Positions 54,941 to 64,000 of a stretch of DNA of 64,000 nt are shown piece after piece (the stretch's first letter is position 1; every line of letters begins with the position of its first letter). A model generated the notes under the pieces. It ran no database searches and was not told the origin of the DNA. It saw only the letters and a list, made by a program, of their open reading frames with translations. A program made the translations under genes and the position numbers. Source of the stretch: Phoma sp. XZ068 (lineage: Eukaryota; Ascomycota; Dothideomycetes; Pleosporales; Didymellaceae); contig RBKR01000009.1 of NCBI GenBank assembly GCA_004835665.1, positions 744,001 through 808,000 of the forward strand, read 5' to 3'.

Positions 54941-55694
54941 AGGTGAGATTTTGAAGGTGGATCGATACTCTAGGAGTACGAGTCATGATTACGAATCAAC
55001 CTAACGAATCGACAATGTAATGCTTAATGACTAGGTATTGCCTGACAATAGTCGTGCGCACAAGTGTTGACACTGACCACCAAAGTATGCCTTATTGTAT
55101 GCAGGTCTAAGTAAGAAGCGCAGTTCTTAGAAAGGCAGGCGGCGCATCCAACAATTTCCCAGTTCAGCCTCGCTAAAGTGGCGAAACCCCTGGCTCTGCC
55201 TCCATCATTTCTCTTCTCAGCATTTCACACACCCCGCACTTTCGTACAAACAAGTACGTACACATACGCAATTAAGATCGTGATCTAAACATAGCAAAAG
55301 CCAACGAACTATCGACACCGTATTCTACTAGGATCGCTTAGGCGGCATGGCGCAGCTCGGGAGTGGGCGGCCTGGCTCAGGCCGAGCACGAACCTCACGG
55401 ACAGGTGACGCGGACCAACACGTGGATAGGGTCCGCAATTCATGAAACAAGACATGTGGAGGGAGAAGGTTTAAGAGCAAGGCAAGTCCGCTGGACCCTG
55501 ACAGCTTTTGATCAACACGAGAAACCAAGCTCTACGAAACATCGATTACCGTTGCAGTGCAGTTCGCCTTTTTCAACGAGGTAGGGCCGATATGTATCAA
55601 GACACCATACCTATGTATAGGTCTAACATTGTATGCTAGATCCATACAAAATCTTCCGCACATCCGGGCAAAACACAGCATCGCGATCACAACA
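54941..55694. other. Intergenic, 750 b
   Basis: This is upstream of the next small orphan. Short frames only at 55328-55584. Nothing recognised. Confidence 0.4.
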
Positions 55695-55904
55695 ATGGAC
55701 TCACAATCTTCATCTGCATCATCATCTCCCACATCATCGCCAACGTCGCAAGCTTTCAGCGCATTCCCCTTTCCTCCTGTTCCGGACCACATCATTGTGA
55801 CTTTCGATGGCAAAGTGCGTGAAATGGTACGGATAACGAAGGACCCTATCGAGGAACGCAAGACACGCACAAAGGCACGACGATACTACTCCCAAGACAA
55901 CTAA
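55695..55904 (+). CDS. Hypothetical small protein (69 residues)
   Basis: I do not recognise this protein. An ATG at 55695 (context ACAATGGAC) opens a Ser/Pro/Thr-rich start (MDSQSSSASSSPTSSPTSQA). A short, apparently structured segment follows (FPPVPDHIIVTFDGKVREMV), then a basic, charged end (RKTRTKARRYYSQDN). The alternating hydrophobic pattern of HIIVTFDGKV suggests a beta strand pair. The frame is clean and the leader lacks other ATGs nearby, but the length gives only modest support. Confidence 0.4.
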   Translation: MDSQSSSASSSPTSSPTSQAFSAFPFPPVPDHIIVTFDGKVREMVRITKDPIEERKTRTKARRYYSQDN

Positions 55905-56244
55905 GGGGAAACAAAGAGGACGAAGACCATATAAGCTGAGATAAGCGATACCACGCGTACAACGAAACCGCATCGCTGTCGTGCTTTGCCACACAGCCAA
56001 AAAGGAGTTCAGGGATAGGGATCATATTGGGTTAATTTAGCGCACTAATGCATTTACACGGCTCATAATATACAGAATACAATGTTTATTACTACAGCAA
56101 CACAACTCCAGACAGCTGCGTACTATTTCTAGTCAATTCACGATCAGGTTGGCCAGATTGGCATAAGTCGGAGACCTTACTGCAGACACTCCCTCAGACA
56201 TGTCCAATCTTCATTTCCGGCTCGCTCCTCTTTCTGATCTGCGC
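55905..56244. other. Convergent 3' flanks, 340 b
   Basis: This lies between the small orphan and the minus-strand 373-residue orphan. AT-rich. Nothing recognised. Confidence 0.4.
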
Positions 56245-57366
56245 TCACTTCACCTTCTTCATCCGCTTCTTCATCGCTCCCGTCAACAAATACAGATCCA
56301 AGACTCCTCCCATCTCATCATCAACCAGCACAACTATTCGATCCGCACCCTCAATAACCCACTCTAAAAAATCCTTCTGTGCTCGATCTAGTGTATAGTC
56401 CTCCATGAATCGAGATACGTCATCCACAAGCTCATGCAAGCCTAGAATTCCCTGGTGGTCGCCAATGCATTTGCTATAGAGTTGGTGGTTTGCCAGCAGC
56501 CTATCGAATGCGTCTTCGTCATCGGTAACATAGACCTTGAGATCCCTGATACTGGCGCGTCCGAGGCTCGCTTGAGACGTGTCGATGTATTCGGAGTCCA
56601 TAGGGCAGGCGTGCAGACCAGGTTTGTATGTGAGACTGGAGCGGTAGTACTGGGCCCGTGTTCGTTCGTGTGTGAATTGAATGACTGAGGCCAAGATGTA
56701 CGTGTCATGCTTAGTCTGAACTTCTGGGGCGAATGTGACTTTCTTCTTCGCTCGTCGTGACGACATTGTCTTTAGCGACGGAGTGTTTGGTGGAGACAAG
56801 CGCGCAGGATACGTGGATTCTTCCTGTGCCAACTTGATGGCGGCTGCGGTGCAGTTTGTTCCTCGCGCTGCAGCTGCTCCGAAAGGATGTTTGTCTTCCC
56901 AGTCTTCCTCGTATATGGCTAAGATGGCGAATGTGTCGAGAAGATTTTGAAGATGTAACCGGGCCATGTGCCAACCCGCTCGTAGGGCTACGAACGACTC
57001 ATCTGTGATACATCGTCCCGGTATCAGTCTAGGCCCACCAGCCTTGTTCCATGCCACTGTAATGGCATTCAAGAAAGCGAGGTGAGCAGCAACTGTGCAG
57101 ACTGGGCAAAGCTCATCTTGGATGACGTTTGACGGATGGTGCGCATGTCCACATTCAAAAGCATTGTGAAAGTTGTAGAGAATCGACGATGGTACTCTAC
57201 CAACAATGAGTGCATCACGATGTTTGATGAAACGTTGGTACTCCAGTGCATCGCACACCTGTCCGATGTCAGACCATGGGGCATACTCCTTCTGCCATTT
57301 GACGAAGAGCGAGAAATCTTGCGGGATGATCAGGCTTGCTCGCAGAGATATAGAAGTGGACTTCAT
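56245..57366 (-). CDS. Hypothetical protein (373 residues) with Cys/His cluster and RVxF-like motif
   Basis: I do not recognise this protein. It is a single exon starting ATG at 57366. The N-terminal half looks globular. A Cys/His cluster, FECGHAHHPSNVIQDELCPV followed by C, has spacing CxH-H-x(9)-CxxC that could bind zinc (inference). It is followed by helical stretches (AHLAFLNAITVAWNKAGGPR; HMARLHLQNLLDTFAILAIY). A disordered linker carries RRAKKKVTFAPEVQ, in which KVTF fits the RVxF docking motif of protein phosphatase 1. The C-terminal half is acidic and helical, and the end is basic (GAMKKRMKKVK). No signal peptide or membrane helix. Family unknown; probably restricted to filamentous fungi. 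Confidence 0.75.
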   Translation of the reverse strand: MKSTSISLRASLIIPQDFSLFVKWQKEYAPWSDIGQVCDALEYQRFIKHRDALIVGRVPSSILYNFHNAFECGHAHHPSNVIQDELCPVCTVAAHLAFLNAITVAWNKAGGPRLIPGRCITDESFVALRAGWHMARLHLQNLLDTFAILAIYEEDWEDKHPFGAAAARGTNCTAAAIKLAQEESTYPARLSPPNTPSLKTMSSRRAKKKVTFAPEVQTKHDTYILASVIQFTHERTRAQYYRSSLTYKPGLHACPMDSEYIDTSQASLGRASIRDLKVYVTDDEDAFDRLLANHQLYSKCIGDHQGILGLHELVDDVSRFMEDYTLDRAQKDFLEWVIEGADRIVVLVDDEMGGVLDLYLLTGAMKKRMKKVK

Positions 57367-59106
57367 AGGTGATAAGTGGTTGTAGTTGAATATGCTCCAA
57401 AGTGTTGTTAAGTAGCTTAGGAATAGGGTGCCACAAGATAACTACGTAGGTTGTGGCGAGCTCTACGGTGAAAACCTACGCCTGTTGGACTGCCTGTCGC
57501 TCCAAATATTGCTCTTTCATCAATACGGCTTTTCACCTTGAAATCTTACACCTGATATCGGTGAAGAAGCTGTGCGGTATCAGTGCTCGAACGGATGCTC
57601 GACCTTTCCACGAGCTTCGTAGTCAAGCTACTCTGTAAGAGAAGCATCTTGTCAGAAGGTATCTGAAGATCGACATTACTTTAAGAAAGCTAGGTAAGTG
57701 TTCTCAGTTGACTAGTTAGCCGTCAAATTTGAGTGACTGCATGCTCTTCTTCTGGCCTTTTATTGAGTCCATTTCCGCTACACACAAATGCGGCGCTATC
57801 AGTGCCCTCAACTGCCTCATCCTGGGTGCTGCTTCCGATTTCAGCAAGCGAGGACAAAGAGATATTAGGTGGACCGCTTGTTAATCGTATCTCCGTACCG
57901 GTATGGCCAGATCGGCGACTCACGCAGCTCATCATGGCTTTGGCTTTTTCCTCACCCGGCCGCTCGCTAGATGTGCTTGATTCCCCTAAGTATTAAACGA
58001 ACCTTACATGTACCACAACTCTCAGCCTCACACCTACTTTCTAAATTCCTAAACACAACTCCCAGCAGTTCAAAGAATGACCCCTCGCACTTGGCCTTCA
58101 CAATCTTGCTTTCTCGATTGACAACCTCTGGCTCGAAGGATCATCCGTCGAGCCGGCGATTTTGGAAGCGGAGTAGTTATCTAAGGCGTATAATCCATCG
58201 TGAAACTGAATAACCACTGCTGAGCGTACTGCAAGATGGTCCCCGATGCTGCAGTGTACATCCTCGTAGTGCTCGACAGGTACATTCTTTCTGTTGCGGA
58301 ATACCTTCCACTATGAAAAGGCTATTTGCGCGAAGTTTTTGTAATCGGTATCGGCTCTGAGAAATAATCAACCTGAAAGCCACCAAACCACGTGGGCTCA
58401 TTCAGGTATTGCGAGCCGCCACGGCCCTTCTCTTTGTGAGCTGTTCCAAGCAACCTAGGTAGAAATCGCTGTAACCGCAAGACGCAACAGAGTACGATCG
58501 TACAACAGCACTTGGCAAAGAACTGCGCCAATCCATAGCTTATGCCATCCTAGGGTGTTGTAAGGCGTGTAGTCGTTCTTTTGCGGATATGCTCACCAAA
58601 ACCCTCCACCAAAACGGCGAAGTAGTGACGAATTCTCTGGCAGCAACGCAAGTATATGGCGGCACCAGAACTGTAGGCACTCCACGCTGCTCTCATTGGT
58701 TTGTCCTTTTCGTAAGGACGGCATCGTACTATTTCTGAACGGAGGTCGAATCCGGAAGGCGGCGGCTGTGTTGGAGGTGTTCAACGGCACAATTGCGGGG
58801 GCTTGGAACAGAGCCAATGAAGTTGTCCCACTGGATATTCTCCTCCCTCTCGCGTTTCTGTAACCAACCTGACTACGCTTCTGTGCATCGTGCCATCTTT
58901 CTAGATTCACTTCATGAGCTTACTCGGAAGGTTTGCAGGATGTGTTGGATCTTACAGTTTCTGTCGTTCCTGCCCCTCGCCTGGATTAGGTTAATCTACA
59001 TGCATGTGATCTTATCGGCCCTAGAGTCGTCATTTACCTAGGTACAATATGACATAAAATAAGAGGAAGGAACTTGTACTCGAAAGGGACATCCCCCTCC
59101 GCCATC
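57367..59106. other. Intergenic, 1.7 kb, no gene recognised
   Basis: This is the divergent upstream region of the 373-residue orphan and the flavin monooxygenase. Frames up to 105 codons on both strands (for example 57723-57935 minus and 58593-58910 minus) show no domain. It may hold regulatory DNA for the monooxygenase. Confidence 0.4.
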
Positions 59107-60492
59107 ATGCTGACCGAAACTGATACAAAAAAGCTGACGTTTGAGAATCACGTTCAGCTTCCAATTGCCATCGTTGGCGGAGGTCTCGGAGGCCTCGCTC
59201 TAGCCATCGGTCTGCTCAAACATGGGGTACACATCCACATCTACGAATCTGCTGAGGCTTTCTCCGAGATAGGTGCAGGCGTTGCATTTGGAATCAATTC
59301 GATAACGGCCCTGCAACTAATCGACCCCAAATTGCTGGACGGATACAAGAAGCATGCGACATTCAACGCCGATCAAGATCGTGCCAGTACATTCATGTCT
59401 TTCCGATGGGGTATGGACGAGAGAAAACGTGACGGAAACAAAGCAGGGGATGTGATGTGGAATCTGGATGATGAATGGCAACCTGAGCGTGCAAAAGCTC
59501 TCGATGTACGGGCAAGAAGTTGTATTCACAGGGCACGCCTTCTGGACGAGCTGGTAGCGTTGCTTCCAGGGAATGTCACAAGCTTCAAGAAGAGCTTCGT
59601 GGGAGCCGAAAAGCAGGAGGATGGCTCGTTGAAGCTACGGTTTGCAGATGGTACAATTGCTTTGGCCAGCGCCCTCATTGGCTGCGATGGAATTAAGAGC
59701 AAAGTACGAGAGCTTGTATGTGGCCCAGATACCCAAGCAACCTACGCTGGCGAGGTAGCCTACCGCGCTATGGTACCCAAGATCCATGCTGAGAAAGCCC
59801 TTGGAGCCGACCTTGCGTTCAACGGGACCATGTACTGTGGCTATGGCGGATACATCGTTACATACCCCGTCGAAAATTGCGATTTTGTGAACATGGTTGC
59901 CATACCGCATGACCTGGGCAAGACATGGACCTGGAACCAGACAGAGTGGACAGTACCTGCGAACGCCAACGAAATCCGTCAACGTTTTAAGGGATGGTAT
60001 CAACCGCTCGTTGATTTAATCTGTGATTATAGCGCGCCTTATAAATGGGCTCTTTTCGACCTAAAGCATAGCGGGCAGTACTATAGAGGGAACATTTGTT
60101 TGCTAGGCGACAGTGCACATGCAACAACACCACATCTTGGCGCAGGTGCAGGTATGGCAATGGAAGACGCATTTCTGCTAAGTAGCCTGGTCGCCTCAGT
60201 CGGCAACATCTCGCATGTCGAACATGCGTTCCGAGCATACGACATGGTAAGACGACCCCGCACGCAAGACTGTATCGAGAAGAGCCGCAACGCAGCCATA
60301 GCGATGGACTTCCTGGTACCGGGAGCTGTCGGTGATACAGTGGCGCTGAAGGAAGCTCTCGAGATATCGTACAAATGGCTTTGGCATGAAGACTTGGAGG
60401 CGCAGCTCTGCAAAGCAAAAAAGATCCTCAAAATGCCTCGCCTTTCCAAAGACGTAGAGCAGGTTGCTCTTGATCATGCTCGTTTGACATAG
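59107..60492 (+). CDS. FAD-dependent monooxygenase, salicylate hydroxylase type
   Basis: This is a single exon of 461 residues. Class A flavoprotein monooxygenases hydroxylate aromatic rings with NAD(P)H and oxygen; salicylate hydroxylases convert salicylate to catechol. The N-terminal FAD fold is IAIVGGGLGGLALAIGLLKH (GxGxxG, about residues 20-40) ending IHIYESA. EIGAGVAFGINSITAL is the next conserved block. DVRARSCIHRARLLDEL follows. The ALIGCDGIKSKVRE motif (DG, binding both FAD and NADPH) lies near residue 195, and CLLGDSAHATTPHLGAGAGM (GD motif) near 340. All three motifs are intact. The start at 59107 is the first ATG; the frame runs upstream only to a TTG. It is followed 335 bases on by an Old Yellow Enzyme in the same direction. 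Plant-derived aromatic acids are a plausible but unproved substrate. Confidence 0.92.
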   Translation: MLTETDTKKLTFENHVQLPIAIVGGGLGGLALAIGLLKHGVHIHIYESAEAFSEIGAGVAFGINSITALQLIDPKLLDGYKKHATFNADQDRASTFMSFRWGMDERKRDGNKAGDVMWNLDDEWQPERAKALDVRARSCIHRARLLDELVALLPGNVTSFKKSFVGAEKQEDGSLKLRFADGTIALASALIGCDGIKSKVRELVCGPDTQATYAGEVAYRAMVPKIHAEKALGADLAFNGTMYCGYGGYIVTYPVENCDFVNMVAIPHDLGKTWTWNQTEWTVPANANEIRQRFKGWYQPLVDLICDYSAPYKWALFDLKHSGQYYRGNICLLGDSAHATTPHLGAGAGMAMEDAFLLSSLVASVGNISHVEHAFRAYDMVRRPRTQDCIEKSRNAAIAMDFLVPGAVGDTVALKEALEISYKWLWHEDLEAQLCKAKKILKMPRLSKDVEQVALDHARLT

Positions 60493-60827
60493 AGTTCAGG
60501 ATTGCTCTTACTTCGAATACCATAGGATGTTCCATGCGTGGTGGAGATAAGCTAGCGCCGTGGTGTTTTGCCGCTGACAAATCATCGCCCACACTTTCTG
60601 CTTTGGCAGCTAGTGCCGGTTTACACCGCTGACGTCCACAGCCAACGTTGGAAGTCGTAGGAACTTTCCATGCCAGCCTGCCGAGATCGCCCGGCGGCCG
60701 ATTAGCAATGATGGATGGTGTATATAGGTTGTGCTTCACATCTAAACTCCTTCTGCAGTATCATTGAGTCTTGCTTTTTCCCTCATTACACCCCTCGACC
60801 TCATCAACCCCACATTTCAACGCCAAT
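60493..60827. promoter_or_regulatory. Upstream region of the OYE gene with TATA box
   Basis: TATATAGG at 60721-60728 lies 100 bases before the ATG, and the leader between is strongly C/T-rich, with CATCAACCCCACATTTCAACG just before the start. This arrangement is typical of an inducible fungal promoter. Confidence 0.55.
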
Positions 60828-61931
60828 ATGTCTGATTCCCGTCTTTTCAAGCCACTCAAGGTCGGCTCCATTGAGCTCAAAAACCGAGTCGCTATGGCAC
60901 CTTTGACACGATTCCGAGCAAGCGACAGCCACGCCATCCTCCCTTTTGCCGCAGATTACTATGGCCAGCGTGCTTCCATTCCCGGCACTCTTTTGATCAC
61001 CGAGGCTACTCTCATCACTGAACAGCATGGTGGCTATCCTAATGTACCTGCTATCGAGACCCAAGAGCAGATTGATGCTTGGAAGAAGGTCACGGAGGCT
61101 GTTCATAAGAAGGGAAGCTTCATCTTCCTCCAGCTCTGGGCTTTGGGACGTGTAGCCAACAAGGAATATGCTCAGAGCCAGGGGATTACCATCAAGTCGT
61201 CTAGTGCTACTCAGCTCTCCGATGATCTTGCTGTTCCCAAGGAGATGACTGTCGAGGAGATCAAGGAGACCGTCGGTGCATATGCTCAGGCTGCCAAAAA
61301 CGCAATCGAGGCTGGCTTCGATGGAGTTGAGATCCATGCGGCAAACGGTTACCTCATCGACCAGTTCCTGCAGGATACTTGTAATAAGCGCACCGATGCG
61401 TACGGTGGCACCGTTGAGAACCGCAGTCGCTTCGCTATCGAAGTCGCTCAGGCTGTTGTCGATGCCGTTGGTGCGGACAAGACAGGTATCCGTCTTTCGC
61501 CTTTCAGTACGTTTCAAGGCATGAAGATGACCGAACCGATTCCCCAGTTCTCGGACATCATCAAGAAACTCAACTCTCTAAACCTTGCATACCTCCACAT
61601 GGTCGAGTCCCGTGTATCTGGCAACGCTGATATCGAGGGGAACGATTCCCTAAAACCTCTTTACTCTCTGTATACCTCCAGCCCTCTGCTTGTCGCCGGC
61701 GGCTTCAAGGCCGACTCAGCCCGCAAACTTGTCGATGAGGAGCTGAAAGACCGCGATGTTGTTGTTGTATTTGGACGTTACTTCATTTCTACACCTGACC
61801 TTGTCTTCAGGCTGGAGAAGGGTATCGAGTTCAACCCTTACAACCGCGACTTGTTTTACAATCCCAAGAGCGAGAAGGGATACACCGACTACCCTTTCAG
61901 CGAAGAGTTCACGAAGACCGCGAGTTTGTAG
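60828..61931 (+). CDS. Old Yellow Enzyme, NADH:flavin oxidoreductase
   Basis: This is a single exon of 367 residues. OYE family enzymes are FMN proteins that reduce alpha,beta-unsaturated carbonyls, including oxylipins, terpenoids and alkaloid intermediates, with NAD(P)H. The TIM-barrel start is LFKPLKVGSIELKNRVAMAP, followed by LTRFRASDSH. LLITEATLITEQHGGYPNVP, then FIFLQLWALGRVA (His in the classic QLWHxGR is replaced by Ala-Leu) precede the catalytic-site strand. DGVEIHAANGYLIDQFLQD holds the substrate-binding His-Asn pair, and NKRTDAYGGTVENRSRFAIE follows. RLSPFSTFQGM and VVFGRYFISTPDLVFRLEKG (FMN phosphate site) are intact. The start at 60828 is the first ATG of the frame. Confidence 0.94.
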   Translation: MSDSRLFKPLKVGSIELKNRVAMAPLTRFRASDSHAILPFAADYYGQRASIPGTLLITEATLITEQHGGYPNVPAIETQEQIDAWKKVTEAVHKKGSFIFLQLWALGRVANKEYAQSQGITIKSSSATQLSDDLAVPKEMTVEEIKETVGAYAQAAKNAIEAGFDGVEIHAANGYLIDQFLQDTCNKRTDAYGGTVENRSRFAIEVAQAVVDAVGADKTGIRLSPFSTFQGMKMTEPIPQFSDIIKKLNSLNLAYLHMVESRVSGNADIEGNDSLKPLYSLYTSSPLLVAGGFKADSARKLVDEELKDRDVVVVFGRYFISTPDLVFRLEKGIEFNPYNRDLFYNPKSEKGYTDYPFSEEFTKTASL

Positions 61932-62545
61932 AAAAGATAGCGAGCATGTATTAGCACGGCGTTAAGGAATGGGAAAGGCCATTGCAGTAGACATCTTATC
62001 ATGAGCTTAGACGAGACACTAGACATCCACATTACGAACACGCAGAACACATTCAAATAAAACGAAAGTATCAATTAGCTTGTCAGGCGTGGTGTAGGTC
62101 CACGGGTGCGTCCGTCAGTGAACGTCAGGGAAGCTTTCCATGCCATTCTCTACCAACACACCATCAGATGCACTCTTCATCTTGGCAAACCACATCAAAT
62201 CACATCCCCGGCCCACGAGGACAACATACTGGCCGTGACTGAGATGAAACGGCGAAGTGGCATGACAGTGAGGCGCAAGGCTGAGATTTACGCCCAATGC
62301 AGCTTTATCTTGCCTACTTGAGCTGTCCAATCACGATGCGCTGACTATTATTTCAGCCAATCATTCCATTTGTGTGCCCTCATTAGCAGGCACATACATA
62401 GCTGCTGCGCCTTGGAAATCCTTCAGCCTGATAGTCCTTCGAGCTGATACAAGAGTCAAATATCGACTAGGTCCTTTGGAACGGGACCCACCTGCAATGC
62501 AATAGCACTTTCTTAGCCACTCCATTAGTCCAAGGCGGAATCAAG
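61932..62545. other. Intergenic, 610 b
   Basis: This is the 3' flank of the OYE gene and upstream of the CorA-like gene. Short frames only. Nothing recognised. Confidence 0.4.
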
Positions 62546-64000
62546 ATGGCAGAATCTGCTCAACCGGAGTACCCTCTCGGCCAGACTTCGTATATCGCAG
62601 CATTTGACGATGGTACGTTGCCTATTACGCTTAAGCTTCCTGCAGCCAACACCTAAGTAGGTCAACTTGCTCAGAGCGAACTGAAGGAAAGTGAGCCATC
62701 CTGGCGGTCTGAAGGCTACGCAAAGGATTCCAGCGTCCATATTCTGGATCATCACTATGGTGTCGGTAGAGCTCGAACGTGTAACGACAGTGAACTTGAG
62801 GAAGTCTTGGTGGGTTCTTTTCGAAATCAATCGTTGGATCAATCGCTGATTATTGATCTAGGCTGAGCCTCCGCCACAACTTCGTTTCATTCTATTACTG
62901 CCAAGTGTGCACGAAAGAATTGCTGAAGGACTTTTCGAGGAAGCCAAGAAGGCATACGTCCAGAATGGCATGACTAAAAAGGAGGCTAGTTCTGAGGTTT
63001 TCAAGGCAGTGACTGTACTAAAGAAGAATGAGTTGTATGACAAGGCTGTCGCTGACCCTGCCGACCCTGAGGATCCTCACACATGGAAAGCGGACCGCAT
63101 GAACGTATCCCGAGACGCTCTGTTCCAGATTCTCACCAAGTACGACATTGCACCGGGGACATGTTCGCACATACGAGGCCAAGAACAAATCTTTGGCGCC
63201 CGCACTACCAAGAACATTGGCACTAATGAGGTCACTGCTGTCGGTAAGTGCATGCCAAGCGCCACGCGCAGCTGATATACTCACTCGTTTCAGAGTTCTG
63301 GTATGCTATACGTGCCAGAGCCTACTTCCGAGCCATCGATAAAGATGCTGACCTCAAGATGACTGTTGTCACAAAGTACGATGTAGCGACAAAAACAACG
63401 GTGGTTTTACTAAAATACAGATCATTCAACGATCTGGCAACCAAATTAAAATCCAACCTCATATCTAAATTGAATGAGCTAATTCAGCAGCCAAGAACCC
63501 AGGATATTGCCCATAACCCATTTGCAGTGTCCCTGCTGCATTTCAACTGCACAGCCCAGTGGTACAGGCGAGCAGCGAGAGACCCCAGAGATAGCGTCAG
63601 AGACGAAGAGGAGAAGGCACATGTCCTTTCCAAGCAACACAAAAACGAGTTGAAGGCTATCAATGTTAGGCGATTGCACTTAACCATGCGCAACCTGGAC
63701 CAGGACAAGTTACAGCTCACTCAGATCATCGGCACCATCAAGAGTTTGCGCAAGCAGCACGAGTCCTTTCAGAAGTTTGTAATGAAGAAACCGGCTCCAG
63801 AGGATCGGGATTGGCTGTATTTGCGCGTGGATGAAGAACTGGACCGACTGGATGATCAGCTCAACTATCTAAGGGCATCCATCGAAGATGTTTGTGGCCG
63901 AGCACAAAGACTATTAGACCTGGTCAGTGACAAACTTGAGTACCTACGTAGTGTTGCTATCATCTGACTTTAGTTCCTAGCTCTTCAACCTTGTCGGACA
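62546..64000 (+). CDS. CorA-like Mg2+ transporter family protein (3' end missing)
   Basis: The exons are 62546-62612, 62661-62809, 62862-63243, 63294-63922 and 63981 onward; the gene leaves the right edge. Four internal introns of 48-58 bases all restore frame. About 416 residues are visible. CorA proteins have a large soluble domain and two C-terminal membrane helices. The visible part is soluble. It starts MAESAQPEYPLGQTSYIAAF, holds FILLLPSVHERIAEGLF and EFWYAIRARAYFRAIDKDAD, and ends in long helices (DWLYLRVDEELDRLDDQLNY). The last splice join gives RAQRLLDLLFNLVG, which matches the segment just before the membrane helices in fungal CorA-like proteins. The membrane helices and GMN motif would lie beyond the window, so the transport role is an inference. 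Confidence 0.7.

Noticed and set aside
57723..57935. Minus-strand 70-codon frame with ATG between the 373-residue orphan and the monooxygenase
   Set aside because: No domain, no splice or leader support, and comparable frames occur on the other strand; too short to call.
1..64000. Transposons, tRNA or rRNA genes, CRISPR arrays, telomeric repeats
   Set aside because: I looked for reverse transcriptase or transposase motifs, tRNA T-loop patterns (GGTTCGANNCC) with matching stems, and long direct or inverted repeats. None was convincing; only the short repeats listed were found.

Overview
The window is nuclear DNA of a filamentous ascomycete. Almost every gene has short introns (about 43-120 bases) with GTRNGT-type donors, CTRAC-like branch points and YAG acceptors. 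Families such as the fungal rhodopsin-domain membrane proteins, DUF2235, DUF7918, SIP5, GDS1 and AIM6 are typical of Pezizomycotina. A Dothideomycete is my inference, not proven. About 34 protein genes are called. Two run off the window: a PLP-homeostasis (YggS/PROSC) protein at the left edge and a CorA-like protein at the right edge. There are no rRNA or tRNA genes, no CRISPR arrays and no recognisable transposons. Exon joins were worked out by eye; each multi-exon model given here sums to a whole number of codons. | Layout. 0-17 kb: YggS-like (partial), DUF2235 hydrolase, GDS1 winged-helix protein, OMS1-like mitochondrial methyltransferase divergent from a covalent-flavin amine/amino-acid oxidase, an EF-hand MscS channel and an AIM6-like phosphodiesterase. 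Several non-coding stretches of 1.2-2.5 kb separate them. 18-31 kb: a tiny membrane protein, SIP5, a spliced alpha/beta hydrolase, ribosomal protein eS28, an orphan, DPM1 divergent from a HAD hydrolase, and a conserved fungal unknown. 32-49 kb: a dense housekeeping block holding the U2-snRNP SR140-like factor, a DUF7918 protein, a TRAPPC12-like TPR protein divergent from acetolactate synthase (ILV2), a secreted BBE-type flavin oxidase, a rhodopsin-domain membrane protein, and the proteasome chaperone HSM3 divergent from RNA polymerase III subunit RPC31. 50-57 kb: seven consecutive unrecognised genes, mostly small, including a candidate secreted protein, a PPxY-motif protein and a Cys/His-rich protein with a PP1-docking-like motif. 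59-62 kb: a salicylate-hydroxylase-type flavin monooxygenase next to an Old Yellow Enzyme. 62.5-64 kb: a CorA-like protein, cut by the edge. | How the genes work together. Most are independent housekeeping functions: translation, splicing, Pol III transcription, proteasome assembly, ER glycosylation, vesicle tethering and branched-chain amino-acid synthesis. Closely spaced divergent pairs share short upstream regions. The monooxygenase and OYE pair is the only candidate for a small co-regulated metabolic unit. The 50-57 kb orphan run is the most accessory-looking part. I see no convincing new multi-gene system.
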